The position numbers were made by a program, and so were the translations under genes. The notes below the pieces were generated by a model that worked only from the letters and a program-made list of their open reading frames with translations, did no database searches and had not been told where the DNA came from. Of a DNA stretch of 64,000 bases, positions 10,041 through 18,251 are shown piece after piece; positions within the stretch are counted from its first letter, which is position 1, and each line of letters starts with the position of its first letter. This DNA is from Terriglobia bacterium. GTDB taxonomy: Bacteria > Acidobacteriota > Terriglobia > Bryobacterales > UBA6623. The DNA is taken from positions 62,001 through 126,000 of the forward strand of contig VXMF01000037.1 of the NCBI GenBank assembly GCA_009841225.1, written 5' to 3'.

Positions 10041-11663
10041 TCACTGCGCTAGCAGGACATAGCACGCGATCGTGGCGAAGCAAACGAACCCGCCCATGGC
10101 CTTGGCATGCCTCCAGGGTGTCATGTTGACTCGGGCCGCAGCCAGCTCTTGGTGGCGGCTCTGCGCTGGCCGGAATCGGCTGGCGGCGAGCATGAAGGCA
10201 ACGACCACGACGAAGACAAGGCCGAGAAAGTGGAGGAAGTGGATCTCGTCGCCGATGCCGAACAGGCCTTGCAAGAACGCTTGTACCGGGCCGTCGAACG
10301 TGAAGACGAGCAGGAAAAACAGAACCGGTCCGCCCACTAGGCTCGCCTTGGCGGAAAACGCGGACACCTTGGGGTACAGCATCCCTAGCAGGATGACCGC
10401 CAGCATCGGGCCGAAGACGGTCGCGTTGATCCGCTGGAGGTAGTTGTACAGGCTACCGGAAGTGTCGAGCATTGGCGCGATGAGCATGGCGCCTATGGCC
10501 AGCACGACACTGCATGTGCGTCCGGCCACCACGAACTGGCGCTGCGACGCGTCGGGCCGGATGATTGCGCCGTAGATATCGCGGCAGAAAAGCGTTGCCG
10601 ACGAGTTCAGGACGCTGTTGAAGGTGCTTAGCACGGCGCCCACCATTACGGCGGCGAAGAACCCAGCCAGCCAGTCTGGCAGGACCGCCTTCACCAGCGT
10701 CGGGTACGCCAGCATGTAATCCTCTGGACCCAGCGTGTCCTTAAACATGTGATACGCGATCACCCCAGGCAACACGATCACCAGCGGGCCGAGAAGCTTG
10801 AAGCAGGCCGCGATCAGCATGCCCTTCTGGCCTTCCTTGAGATTCTTCGCGCCGAGCCCGCGCTGCAGGATCTGCTGCCCAGCGCACCAGAAGAAGATCT
10901 GGTTGACAACCATTCCTGTGAACAGGACGCCGAACGGCAGGAAAGAGCCCGGCTCATCGCCGGTGATGTCAAACTTCGGCTGTTCCGCCACATACACCGT
11001 CGCCAGGCCACTCAAGGGGTTGCCTTCGCCGATCTGGATCAGCGCCAGCAATGGGACCAGCAGGCCCGCGATCAAGAAGCCGACCCCGTTGACGGTGTCG
11101 GATATGGCAACCGCCTTGAGGCCGCCGAAGATCGCGTACAGCGATCCAAGCGTGCCCACACCCCACACCACGAGCCAGGTGACCTGTGCCTGGCTGAGCC
11201 CGAAGGTCTCCTGCAGGCCGAACAGGCTGTCGATACCGCTGGCCCCGAACAGCAACACGACGGGAAGGATCGCCAGCACGTACGAGAACAGGAACAGAGA
11301 CGCCGCGATGACCCCGGTACCGCGGTCGTAGCGGGAGGCCAGGTACTCGGGGATGGTGGACAGCCCCATGCGCAGAAAGCGCGGCAGGAAGTACAGGGCC
11401 GTGCCCACCATTGCCAGGGCTGCGGTGGTCTCCCAAGCCGTGACCGCGATGGTGTGGTTGAAAGCGTCGCCGTTGAGGCCGATGAGATGCTCGGTAGACA
11501 GGTTGGTCAGCATCAGCGAGCCGGCGATGACCCATCCGGTCAGGCTGCGACCACCCAGGAAGTACGCATCCCAAGTGATCATGCGATCGTGCCGCGTCCG
11601 AGCGTACGAGATCGCCGCGACCAGCAGCGTGAATCCCAAGAAGGAGGTGATCGTCACTAACAC
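10041..11663 (-). CDS. Sodium/solute symporter (SSS family)
   Basis: This is a 540-aa integral membrane protein with about 13-14 hydrophobic segments. Family-typical blocks include the YFLGGRSLTGWVIAGSLMLT region in helix 1-2, TIPEYLASRYDRGTG, and the long loop with NSVLNSSATLFCRDIY. The SSS/SGLT family couples Na+ entry to uptake of sugars, inositols or acids. The start is GTG. The gene lies 53 bases downstream of the IolD-type gene on the same strand, so they are likely one operon, and inositol or a related cyclitol is a reasonable substrate guess. Its stop converges on the IolE-like gene with only 6 bases between. Confidence 0.9.
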   Translation of the reverse strand: MLVTITSFLGFTLLVAAISYARTRHDRMITWDAYFLGGRSLTGWVIAGSLMLTNLSTEHLIGLNGDAFNHTIAVTAWETTAALAMVGTALYFLPRFLRMGLSTIPEYLASRYDRGTGVIAASLFLFSYVLAILPVVLLFGASGIDSLFGLQETFGLSQAQVTWLVVWGVGTLGSLYAIFGGLKAVAISDTVNGVGFLIAGLLVPLLALIQIGEGNPLSGLATVYVAEQPKFDITGDEPGSFLPFGVLFTGMVVNQIFFWCAGQQILQRGLGAKNLKEGQKGMLIAACFKLLGPLVIVLPGVIAYHMFKDTLGPEDYMLAYPTLVKAVLPDWLAGFFAAVMVGAVLSTFNSVLNSSATLFCRDIYGAIIRPDASQRQFVVAGRTCSVVLAIGAMLIAPMLDTSGSLYNYLQRINATVFGPMLAVILLGMLYPKVSAFSAKASLVGGPVLFFLLVFTFDGPVQAFLQGLFGIGDEIHFLHFLGLVFVVVVAFMLAASRFRPAQSRHQELAAARVNMTPWRHAKAMGGFVCFATIACYVLLAQ

Positions 11664-11716
11664 CGACAGAAATCCCCGGACGTTTCCAACTATGGCCTAG
11701 CCATGCGAGGCCGGCG

Positions 11717-13570
11717 CTACAGGTAGTCCCGCTCTTTGTTGCGGCCGGCCAGCCATTGGTCGCGGGCGTCGCTCACGGCGGACACCTCGGAGACCTCGGC
11801 GATCGGCACGTCCCACCACGACTCATAGGCGGGCACGCGCACATTGCGGTCCGTTTGGACCACCACTACGCTGGTGCGGTCATGGCCTTCCATGGCCCTT
11901 AGCGCGTCTTTGAGTTCCGCAGTGGTGTTGGCTCGGCAGGCGACCGCCCCCAGGCTACGCGCGTTCTCGACGAAGTCGACGCCTACGAGCTGGCCGCTGA
12001 GATCGCCGTTGTTGCGCACGCGGTAGTGCGTGCCGAAGCCCTCGTTGCCGCAGGCCTCGCTCAAGCTGCCGATGCTGGCGAAGCCGTGGTTGTCGACGAC
12101 CACGATGCGCAATTGCTCGCCCTCTTGGATCGACGTGGCGATCTCTTGGGCCATCATCAGGTACGAGCCATCGCCGACCATGACGTAAACCTGCCGGTCT
12201 GGCTCGGCCATCTTGATGCCCAGGCCGGCGGCAACTTCATAGCCCATCGTGGAGTAGCCGTACTCCATGTGATAGGTGTTTGGGCTCTTGGTCCGCCACA
12301 GCTTGTGCATGTCGCCCGGCATGCTGCCCGCCGCGCATACGACGACGTCGCGCTCGCCGGCGACCTCGTTGACCGCCCCAATCACCTCGCCCTGGCTCAG
12401 CAGCGGACTGTGGCCCAGTCCGTAGATACGATCCACTTCCTGCTCCCAAAACTCGCGGTACTCGCGAATCCGGGCGGCGTAGCCGGAAGGCACCCCGTAG
12501 TCCGAGACCAGAATGGCCAATTCCTCCAAGGCAGACTTCGCGTCGGCCACCAGCGGGAGGGCGGCGTGCTTGAAGGCGTCGAACTCGGCCACGTTGATGT
12601 TCAGAAAGCGCACCTCGGGGTTTTGGAAGGCTGTCTTGGACGCGCTTGTGAAATCGGTGTAGCGGGTTCCGACGCCGATGACCAGATCGGCCTCGCGGGC
12701 CAGGATGTTCGCGCCGGGAGTCCCGCTCACGCCCATCGCGCCGAGCGCCTGTCCGTGGTCGAAGCGCAGCGCTCCCTTGCCTGACTGGGTCTCGGCCACG
12801 GGTATCCCGGTGGTCGCCGCGAAGTCGGCCAACGTGGCGCAGGCATCGCTGTACAGCACGCCGCCGCCGGCGATGATCAGGGGAGCCCGAGCGGCGCGAA
12901 TCCAGCGCGCGGCCTCGTCCATCAGCTTGGCGTCGCCGCGTTGTCTGGAGATCTGCCAGACCCGTTCGCGGAACAGCGCTTCCGGGTAATCGAAGGCTTC
13001 CGCCTGCACGTCCTGGGGCATGCCGAGCGTCACCGCGCCGGTCTCGGCGGGAGAGGTCAGCACGCGCATCGCCTCGGGCAGCGCGCTCACGATCTGCTCG
13101 GGCCGCTGGATGCGATCCCAATAGCGCGAGACGGGGCGGAAAGAGTCGTTCACCGACACATCCTGCGTCTGCGGCGACTCGACCTGCTGCAGAACCGGGG
13201 CAACGTTGCGCCTAGCGAAGATGTCGCCCGGCAGTAGCAGCACTGGCAGCCGATTGACCGTGGCGGCGGCAGCGCCGGTGACCATATTGGTAGCACCCGG
13301 TCCGATGGAGGTGGTGCAAGCCAGAGCGCGCAGGCGGTTGGAAACCTTGGCATAGCCTGCGGCGGTGTGCACCATTGCCTGCTCGTTGCGGCACAGGAAA
13401 TACGGGAACGACTTGTCTTGGTGCAGGGCCTGTCCCAGTCCGGCCACGTTGCCGTGGCCGAAGATGCCGAAGCAGCCCCCGAAAAAGCGGTGGCGCTGGC
13501 CATCGCGCTCCACGTACTGCTGCTTGAGAAACTCGATCGTGGCCTGTGCCATCGTCAAGCGTCGCGTCAT
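11717..13570 (-). CDS. iolD: 3D-(3,5/4)-trihydroxycyclohexane-1,2-dione acylhydrolase (IolD)
   Basis: This is a 617-aa thiamine-diphosphate enzyme of the acetolactate-synthase superfamily. It opens the ring of the cyclic diketone in myo-inositol catabolism. The N-terminal domain has FFGGCFGIFGHGNVAGLGQA and the catalytic glutamate region CRNEQAMVHTAAGYAK. The C-terminal domain has the ThDP/Mg motif GDGSYLMMAQEI, with DNHGFASIGSLSEA following. These stretches, including HGNVAGLGQAL and GPGATNMVTGAA, are diagnostic for IolD rather than other ThDP enzymes. The ATG at 13570 has a GAGGAGG ribosome site; the open frame further upstream (to 13726) is not family-like. It lies between a DUF5060 protein and the symporter, in the same direction. 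Confidence 0.92.
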   Translation of the reverse strand: MTRRLTMAQATIEFLKQQYVERDGQRHRFFGGCFGIFGHGNVAGLGQALHQDKSFPYFLCRNEQAMVHTAAGYAKVSNRLRALACTTSIGPGATNMVTGAAAATVNRLPVLLLPGDIFARRNVAPVLQQVESPQTQDVSVNDSFRPVSRYWDRIQRPEQIVSALPEAMRVLTSPAETGAVTLGMPQDVQAEAFDYPEALFRERVWQISRQRGDAKLMDEAARWIRAARAPLIIAGGGVLYSDACATLADFAATTGIPVAETQSGKGALRFDHGQALGAMGVSGTPGANILAREADLVIGVGTRYTDFTSASKTAFQNPEVRFLNINVAEFDAFKHAALPLVADAKSALEELAILVSDYGVPSGYAARIREYREFWEQEVDRIYGLGHSPLLSQGEVIGAVNEVAGERDVVVCAAGSMPGDMHKLWRTKSPNTYHMEYGYSTMGYEVAAGLGIKMAEPDRQVYVMVGDGSYLMMAQEIATSIQEGEQLRIVVVDNHGFASIGSLSEACGNEGFGTHYRVRNNGDLSGQLVGVDFVENARSLGAVACRANTTAELKDALRAMEGHDRTSVVVVQTDRNVRVPAYESWWDVPIAEVSEVSAVSDARDQWLAGRNKERDYL

Positions 13571-13646
13571 TGATAGCCTCCTCGGTCGCAAGCAGGCGGC
13601 AATCCGCTCGAGACCGTCACCTGCATCATCGTACAGCCTCGCCGCG

Positions 13647-15491
13647 CTACTGATCCGCCAGCTTCTCCAGCAAGGCCACCCAGTCTTGGCCGGGATGGCT
13701 CGGCGGCGACAGCTGGACCCGGCCATCGCTTCTCATCAGCATCTCGCCGACCTCGACGGTGGGGCTCCTGCCCACCTGCAGGTCGCCACCGTTGCGCGGG
13801 TCGTACCACCGCAGGCGGTACTTGCCCGGAGCGACGTTGATCTGGGTGCGACCGGAAGCTTCAGGAAGATATACGGCGTAGATCTGGCCTTCCTTGGCGA
13901 ACACAAAGGCCTTCTCGCCGACCACCAGGTCGTTCGCCGGCCACATCTCCCAAAACGGCAGGTGCTCTTGGAAGAACTCGAGGGCGTAGCGGGTCTGGTC
14001 CCACATCGTGTCCCGGGAGCGCCAATCCTCGCAGTTGAGATCCATGTGCGCGTACTGATAGCCGAAGTACCACTCCACGCCCGAGCCGCCGCCCATCAAG
14101 TTGCCCCACAAGGCGTGCTTGCGCGGCTTGTCGTGCTGGGGGTCGTCGGCGTCCGGCATCACCCCCACGGAGGCCGGGGTCTGCTCGTCGTGGAAGATCG
14201 CCCAGGGAGCGCCGGCCGCCGCCGAGCGCATGCGCAGCATGACCGTCTCGTGGTTCGAGTCCTCCATGCGGCCTTGGATCGAAGTCGCGGAGAACAGGCT
14301 CGAGCCGATCAGGCTCGTGTAGGTGCGCAGGCTGCGCGTGTTGTGGGTATGGACCGTGATGGCGTGGTTGTTGGGGTCGACGCTGCGGATGTAGCCCGCG
14401 ATCGCGAGACGGTCGCGATGGGGCGTGTCGTTTTCCTCGCCAAGGTTCCAGACGATGGCGAGATGGTGGCCGAAGCGCGCCGCCAGTTCCCTCAAATAGA
14501 GCTTGCGAATGTCGTGCAAGGCAGGGCTGCCGCCCAGCTCTTCGTCATTCTCGGTCTCTTGGATGACCAGATGCATGGCGATGCCGAGTCGCTCCATATG
14601 CGCGAACACGATGTCCCACTGGGCCAGCTTCGAGACATCGAACCGGTCCCGGACTTCGGGGCCGGTCCAGACCCAGGTGTCCTTGCCATCGCCGCCATCG
14701 AGGTTGTAGGTCATGAAGTAGACGCTGTTCATGCCCTTGGAAGCGAGATAGTTCAACGCTCCGATGATGTTCTTGCCCTTGCCGCCCTGCCACGTGGGGT
14801 CGCCTTGATTCCAGTCCCGCGCGTGAGGCTCGTAGCGATGCAGGAAGGAACCGGTGTCGGTCGAGACGCCGCCGTGGGCCGCCGTGTCGGCCGTGCCGTC
14901 GAACTCGAAGTAGCCGAGGAAGTTTTCCGGCGAGTCTGCCCCGCCCTTGAGGAAGCGGTCTCCGTTGCCGAACCTGAGATAGTGCCCGTCGGAGGGCGTA
15001 AGGAATCCCTTGGCTGCGAAACCCGGGGCGTCTGCGGGCGCGGCACCGACGCTGACCGCGCCAGAGTCTCCGTCGAAGGCGGTCGACTCACCGGTAGCGT
15101 CGCTGATCGCCACTCCCGGTCCGGATCGAAACTCCGCCCTCCAGACCCATTCGCCGGCGAGCGGAGGCGTGAAGCGAACTCGCCACTTGTTGCCCGCCGT
15201 AGCCGAGGATTCCGCAGCGTCCCCATCCGCTGCGAAGAATCCCTGGACAACCCGGCTCTCTCCAGACGCCTGATGCGAGAAGGAGACACTCAGGCGGTAG
15301 TCGAGAAAGGGGTTTGGCGTGGCGTCCTCGGAAGATTCCGGGCCATCGAACGTCAGCGTCAGCGGCTGCCAGCGGACCGGGCTCTCGGGAGCGATCTCAA
15401 CCGCTGCGGCAAGCGTCACAGCACAGAGCAGCGATACAGTCATGCTGGGGACGAGCCGGACGGCGATAGTTCTAAGGAAGTGGTTGCGCAT
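13647..15491 (-). CDS. DUF5060-containing putative glycoside hydrolase, secreted
   Basis: This 614-aa protein has a signal peptide (VPSMTVSLLCAVTLAAAVEI), then an immunoglobulin-like DUF5060 domain to about residue 130 (FTPPLAGEWVWRAEF). A TIM-barrel-like catalytic region follows, with RFLKGGADSPENFLGYFEFD, GMNSVYFMTYNLDGGDG, AIVWNLGEENDTPHRDR and IFHDEQTPA. The C-terminal part, with YAVYLPEASGRTQINV and YDPRNGG, matches the putative collagen-binding domain found at the end of these proteins. Glu residues in WNLGEEND are candidate catalytic acids. The ATG has a perfect GGAGG ribosome site. It precedes iolD by 76 bases on the same strand, so it may supply substrate to that pathway. Activity has not been assigned from sequence. 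Confidence 0.8.
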   Translation of the reverse strand: MRNHFLRTIAVRLVPSMTVSLLCAVTLAAAVEIAPESPVRWQPLTLTFDGPESSEDATPNPFLDYRLSVSFSHQASGESRVVQGFFAADGDAAESSATAGNKWRVRFTPPLAGEWVWRAEFRSGPGVAISDATGESTAFDGDSGAVSVGAAPADAPGFAAKGFLTPSDGHYLRFGNGDRFLKGGADSPENFLGYFEFDGTADTAAHGGVSTDTGSFLHRYEPHARDWNQGDPTWQGGKGKNIIGALNYLASKGMNSVYFMTYNLDGGDGKDTWVWTGPEVRDRFDVSKLAQWDIVFAHMERLGIAMHLVIQETENDEELGGSPALHDIRKLYLRELAARFGHHLAIVWNLGEENDTPHRDRLAIAGYIRSVDPNNHAITVHTHNTRSLRTYTSLIGSSLFSATSIQGRMEDSNHETVMLRMRSAAAGAPWAIFHDEQTPASVGVMPDADDPQHDKPRKHALWGNLMGGGSGVEWYFGYQYAHMDLNCEDWRSRDTMWDQTRYALEFFQEHLPFWEMWPANDLVVGEKAFVFAKEGQIYAVYLPEASGRTQINVAPGKYRLRWYDPRNGGDLQVGRSPTVEVGEMLMRSDGRVQLSPPSHPGQDWVALLEKLADQ

Positions 15492-15677
15492 GGTTTCCTC
15501 CGAGCCGGACTAGGTGCGGCCCGCCGGACACAACGCGAGGGCGGCCGAGTCCGTAATCCACGGTAGCAACAATCTATCGGCGCAAAGGGTCTATGCCTCG
15601 ACCGTGGGATGGCGGCTTGGCTTGCGATCAGCGCCCGCCGCACCTGAGTCAGCGACCGCGGCGGTAGGCTAAGTAGG

Positions 15678-17105
15678 ATGCGATCGGATGGCCAGCAGTC
15701 GTTGATGATCAGAACCGCCCTGGCGCTCGCGGCCATCACCTTGGCATGCAGCGTCGAACCCGCCACCGCGCAAATCGAGCGGCCGAACCTCGTCCTTATC
15801 CTTGCGGACGACCTAGGCTGGAACGATGTCGGCTTCAATGGCGACGAGTTCTATGAGACGCCTCATCTAGACCGCCTAGCGCGCGAGGGGATGACCTTCG
15901 CCAACGCGTACAGCAGCGGCCCAAATTGCGCCCCGACCCGGGCTAGCTTGATCTCCGGCATGTACCCGCCGCGCCATATGATCTACACACCGGGCGGCAA
16001 GTCCAAGATTGACCCCCGCAAAATGAGGCTCCGGGTCCCGGTGCAGCAGCGCTTCTGGGAGCGGACTGGTGTCACCGATCCAATACCGGATGCCTTCGAG
16101 GTCCGGCAGGCTTTGGACCCGAGTGTGGTCAGCATCGCCGAAGTGCTCAAACAGGGCGGCTACGCGACTGCCAGGTTTGGGAAGTGGCATGTCGGGCCCG
16201 ACACTCAGGGCTTCGATTTGAGCAGCAGCGACGGCAAACGCGGTACCGAGAAGACCCACTACAACGATCCCAACGTAACGTTTGACCTGACCGACGTGAG
16301 CATTGATTTCATCAAGGAAAACCGCCACCAGCCATTCTTCCTGTACCTCTCGCACTGGGATGTCCACGGTCCGCTTGTTGCCCGCCGTAATCTGGTCGCG
16401 AAGTACGAAAAGAAGCTCGCGTCGTGGACAAAGAACAAGAATCCGTACAATCCGACCTACGCGGCCATGGTCGAGGCAGTCGACACCAGTGTTGGCGGCA
16501 TCCTCAAGACCCTGGAGGAACTCAGCCTCGCTGAAAAGACTCTGGTCATCTTCTCGTCGGACAACGGCGGCACCAGGGTTTCGATCAACCAGCCTCTACG
16601 CGGGGTCAAGGGCTCGCTCTACGAAGGAGGGGTCCGCGTGCCGACCTGCATGAGGTGGCCCGGCGTGATCGCAGCGGGGACCAGGTCGCTAACCCCAATT
16701 ACGAGTGTCGACTTCCTGCCGACATTCGCCGAGCTGGCGGGCGTTTCTTTGCCTGCGGGCCAGCCGGTCGATGGCGAGAGCTTCGCACCGCTGATCAAGG
16801 GCCGCCCCGCGCTCGACGATCGTGCGATTTTCTGGCACTATCCGCTGTACCTGGCGGGTCGTGCGACACCCGCGAGCGCCATCCGCAAAGGCGACTGGAA
16901 GCTGATTGAGTTCTTTGAAGACGGGCGCGTGGAGTTGTACAACGTTGCAACCGACACGAGCGAATCCAGAAACATGGCGGATGCTGTGCCCGCGAAGGCC
17001 AAAGAACTGCACCAAGAGCTCATCGCTTGGCGAAAAGCTACGAATGCAGTCGAACCGCGAGAACCGAACCCGTACTACAACAAGACGCGGGACCCTCCGC
17101 GATAG
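15678..17105 (+). CDS. Sulfatase (formylglycine-dependent), exported
   Basis: This is a 475-aa arylsulfatase-type enzyme. Metal-binding residues lie in NLVLILADDLGWNDVGFNG; the modified cysteine is Cys84 in the C-A-P-T-R motif, and RFGKWHVGPD and FSSDNGGTR are present. A second in-frame ATG at 15705 would start a cleaner signal peptide (IRTALALAAITLACSVEPA), so the true start may be there. It differs markedly from the sulfatase near 6 kb (an insert before the substrate loop, residues about 100-150), suggesting another substrate. It is divergent from the DUF5060 gene with about 190 bases between. Confidence 0.93.
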   Translation: MRSDGQQSLMIRTALALAAITLACSVEPATAQIERPNLVLILADDLGWNDVGFNGDEFYETPHLDRLAREGMTFANAYSSGPNCAPTRASLISGMYPPRHMIYTPGGKSKIDPRKMRLRVPVQQRFWERTGVTDPIPDAFEVRQALDPSVVSIAEVLKQGGYATARFGKWHVGPDTQGFDLSSSDGKRGTEKTHYNDPNVTFDLTDVSIDFIKENRHQPFFLYLSHWDVHGPLVARRNLVAKYEKKLASWTKNKNPYNPTYAAMVEAVDTSVGGILKTLEELSLAEKTLVIFSSDNGGTRVSINQPLRGVKGSLYEGGVRVPTCMRWPGVIAAGTRSLTPITSVDFLPTFAELAGVSLPAGQPVDGESFAPLIKGRPALDDRAIFWHYPLYLAGRATPASAIRKGDWKLIEFFEDGRVELYNVATDTSESRNMADAVPAKAKELHQELIAWRKATNAVEPREPNPYYNKTRDPPR

Positions 17106-17271
17106 AGCTCACCATCAACCGGTTCTCGTTTCTTGCGCGGGCTCGCCATGAGCCTCGCATGAGCCTAGACGGATTCCCATCATGCTGCCAAGCTACATCG
17201 GACGCCGCCCTCCACTACGGAGGGATCCCATTGATTCCGATTGGTGACCTGAGTCGAAGCGGACGGCTATC

Positions 17272-17292
17272 GAATAGAATAGTATTCTATTC
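17272..17292. promoter_or_regulatory. Palindromic operator overlapping the vapBC-type promoter/start
   Basis: GAATAGAATA, one central G, and TATTCTATTC form a perfect 10+10 inverted repeat ending 3 bases before the antitoxin ATG. It contains TAGAAT and TATTCT, which resemble -10 elements on each strand. Ribbon-helix-helix antitoxins usually repress their own operon by binding such a site. It replaces the ribosome site, so translation may be leaderless. Confidence 0.75.
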
Positions 17293-17295
17293 AAT

Positions 17296-17550
17296 ATGAC
17301 TACTACAGTCCACCTTCCTGCGGACCTGCTGGAATCGGTCGACCATCAAGCGAAGGAACTGGGCATGAGCCGGAATCGCTACGTCATTCGGGCTCTGAAG
17401 GCTGCGCTCGATTCAGAGACTCGGTGGAGTCCCAGATTCGTCGGCGAGTTGGAGGCTGCGCGATTGGACGAAGAAGGGAGAGAGGCTCTTGCGGAGATGA
17501 GGGCAGTACTTGCTAAGAGCCGAACGCGAAAGGATCCTCCCGAACTGTGA
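17296..17550 (+). CDS. vapB: Antitoxin, ribbon-helix-helix (CopG/VapB-like)
   Basis: This is an 84-aa protein. The N-terminal half fits a ribbon-helix-helix DNA-binding domain: the beta strand TTTVHLPADLLESVD is followed by the helix pair GMSRNRYVIRALKAAL. The acidic/basic C-terminal half (EEGREALAEMRAVLAKSR) would wrap and inhibit the toxin. It is expected to neutralise the PIN toxin encoded directly downstream and to repress transcription through the palindrome just upstream. No Shine-Dalgarno sequence is visible ahead of the ATG. AT-rich upstream DNA contrasts with the surroundings and fits acquisition as a module. Confidence 0.85.
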   Translation: MTTTVHLPADLLESVDHQAKELGMSRNRYVIRALKAALDSETRWSPRFVGELEAARLDEEGREALAEMRAVLAKSRTRKDPPEL

Positions 17551-17966
17551 AGTACGTCCTAGACACCAACGCGCTTTCCCATGCGATGGCTGGAGAGCCC
17601 TCTGTCTGCGGACAACTGCTGTCGCGTTCTCGCACCGATGTCCTGCTGCCACAACCTGTCGTTGCCGAGATCGCTTACGGGCTCGCACGGCTTCCAAGGT
17701 CGAAGAGGCGAGAGCGCCTCCTCGACCGCTTTCGACTGTTCCTTGATCAGCTTCCGAGGGTCCCTTGGACAGATGAGGTCAGTCGCAAGTTCGGAGAAGC
17801 CAAGGCGGACCTGGAGCGCCGGGGGATTCGGATCGAGGACTTTGACGTGGCCGTAGCCGCCCACGCACTGACTGTGGGAGCGACCCTTGTGAGCAGCGAC
17901 CTTAAGCACATGACCAGGATCGCGGGACTGCTGGTCGAAGACTGGCACGTTCGGCCTGCTCGTTAG
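17547..17966 (+). CDS. vapC: PIN-domain ribonuclease toxin (VapC family)
   Basis: This is a 139-aa PIN domain, normal length. All acidic metal-binding positions can be seen: Asp6 (LDTNALS), Glu41 (VAEIAYG), Asp100 (DVAVAAHA) and Asp118 (SSDLKHM). VapC toxins are Mg-dependent endoribonucleases that cut tRNA or rRNA when the antitoxin is degraded. The GTG start overlaps the antitoxin stop codon by four bases (GTGA), giving translational coupling. The intact active site suggests a functional system. Confidence 0.92.
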   Translation: MKYVLDTNALSHAMAGEPSVCGQLLSRSRTDVLLPQPVVAEIAYGLARLPRSKRRERLLDRFRLFLDQLPRVPWTDEVSRKFGEAKADLERRGIRIEDFDVAVAAHALTVGATLVSSDLKHMTRIAGLLVEDWHVRPAR

Positions 17967-18251
17967 TCCCAAGCCGAAGCCTGACCGGGTGCGATCCAAT
18001 CGCAAGCAGGAGCCCAGGGCGGCGCAAGGCCCATCGCACTGCCATGGGCCCAAGATTCTCGGCAGTCCAGCACTGTGAGATCGGTTCGACGCACATCGAG
18101 CGGGGCTACGTCGCCCTGGAACGAGGGGAGGCGGAAGCGTGCGGCGCTGCTGATTGCGAGATGCGCCGTCGTGCCGTGGATGGAGGAGGCCATCCATGCC
18201 AGCCGGCAACGCTTGGGGGTTCGCGTTGCCAGCACGCATGACTGGACATGC

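Noticed and set aside
10749..11660. 303-codon plus-strand frame opposite the sodium symporter
   Set aside because: Antisense of hydrophobic helices gives a charged, low-complexity product. The minus-strand gene is clear.
13365..15566. Long plus-strand frame of 733 codons opposite iolD and the DUF5060 gene
   Set aside because: It is the antisense shadow of two well-recognised minus-strand genes. Its composition is a GC-frame artefact and no family motif is present.
18000..18070. Hairpin GCCCAT...ATGGGC after vapC
   Set aside because: Only 6 bp with no T-run; similar matches are expected by chance at this GC content.
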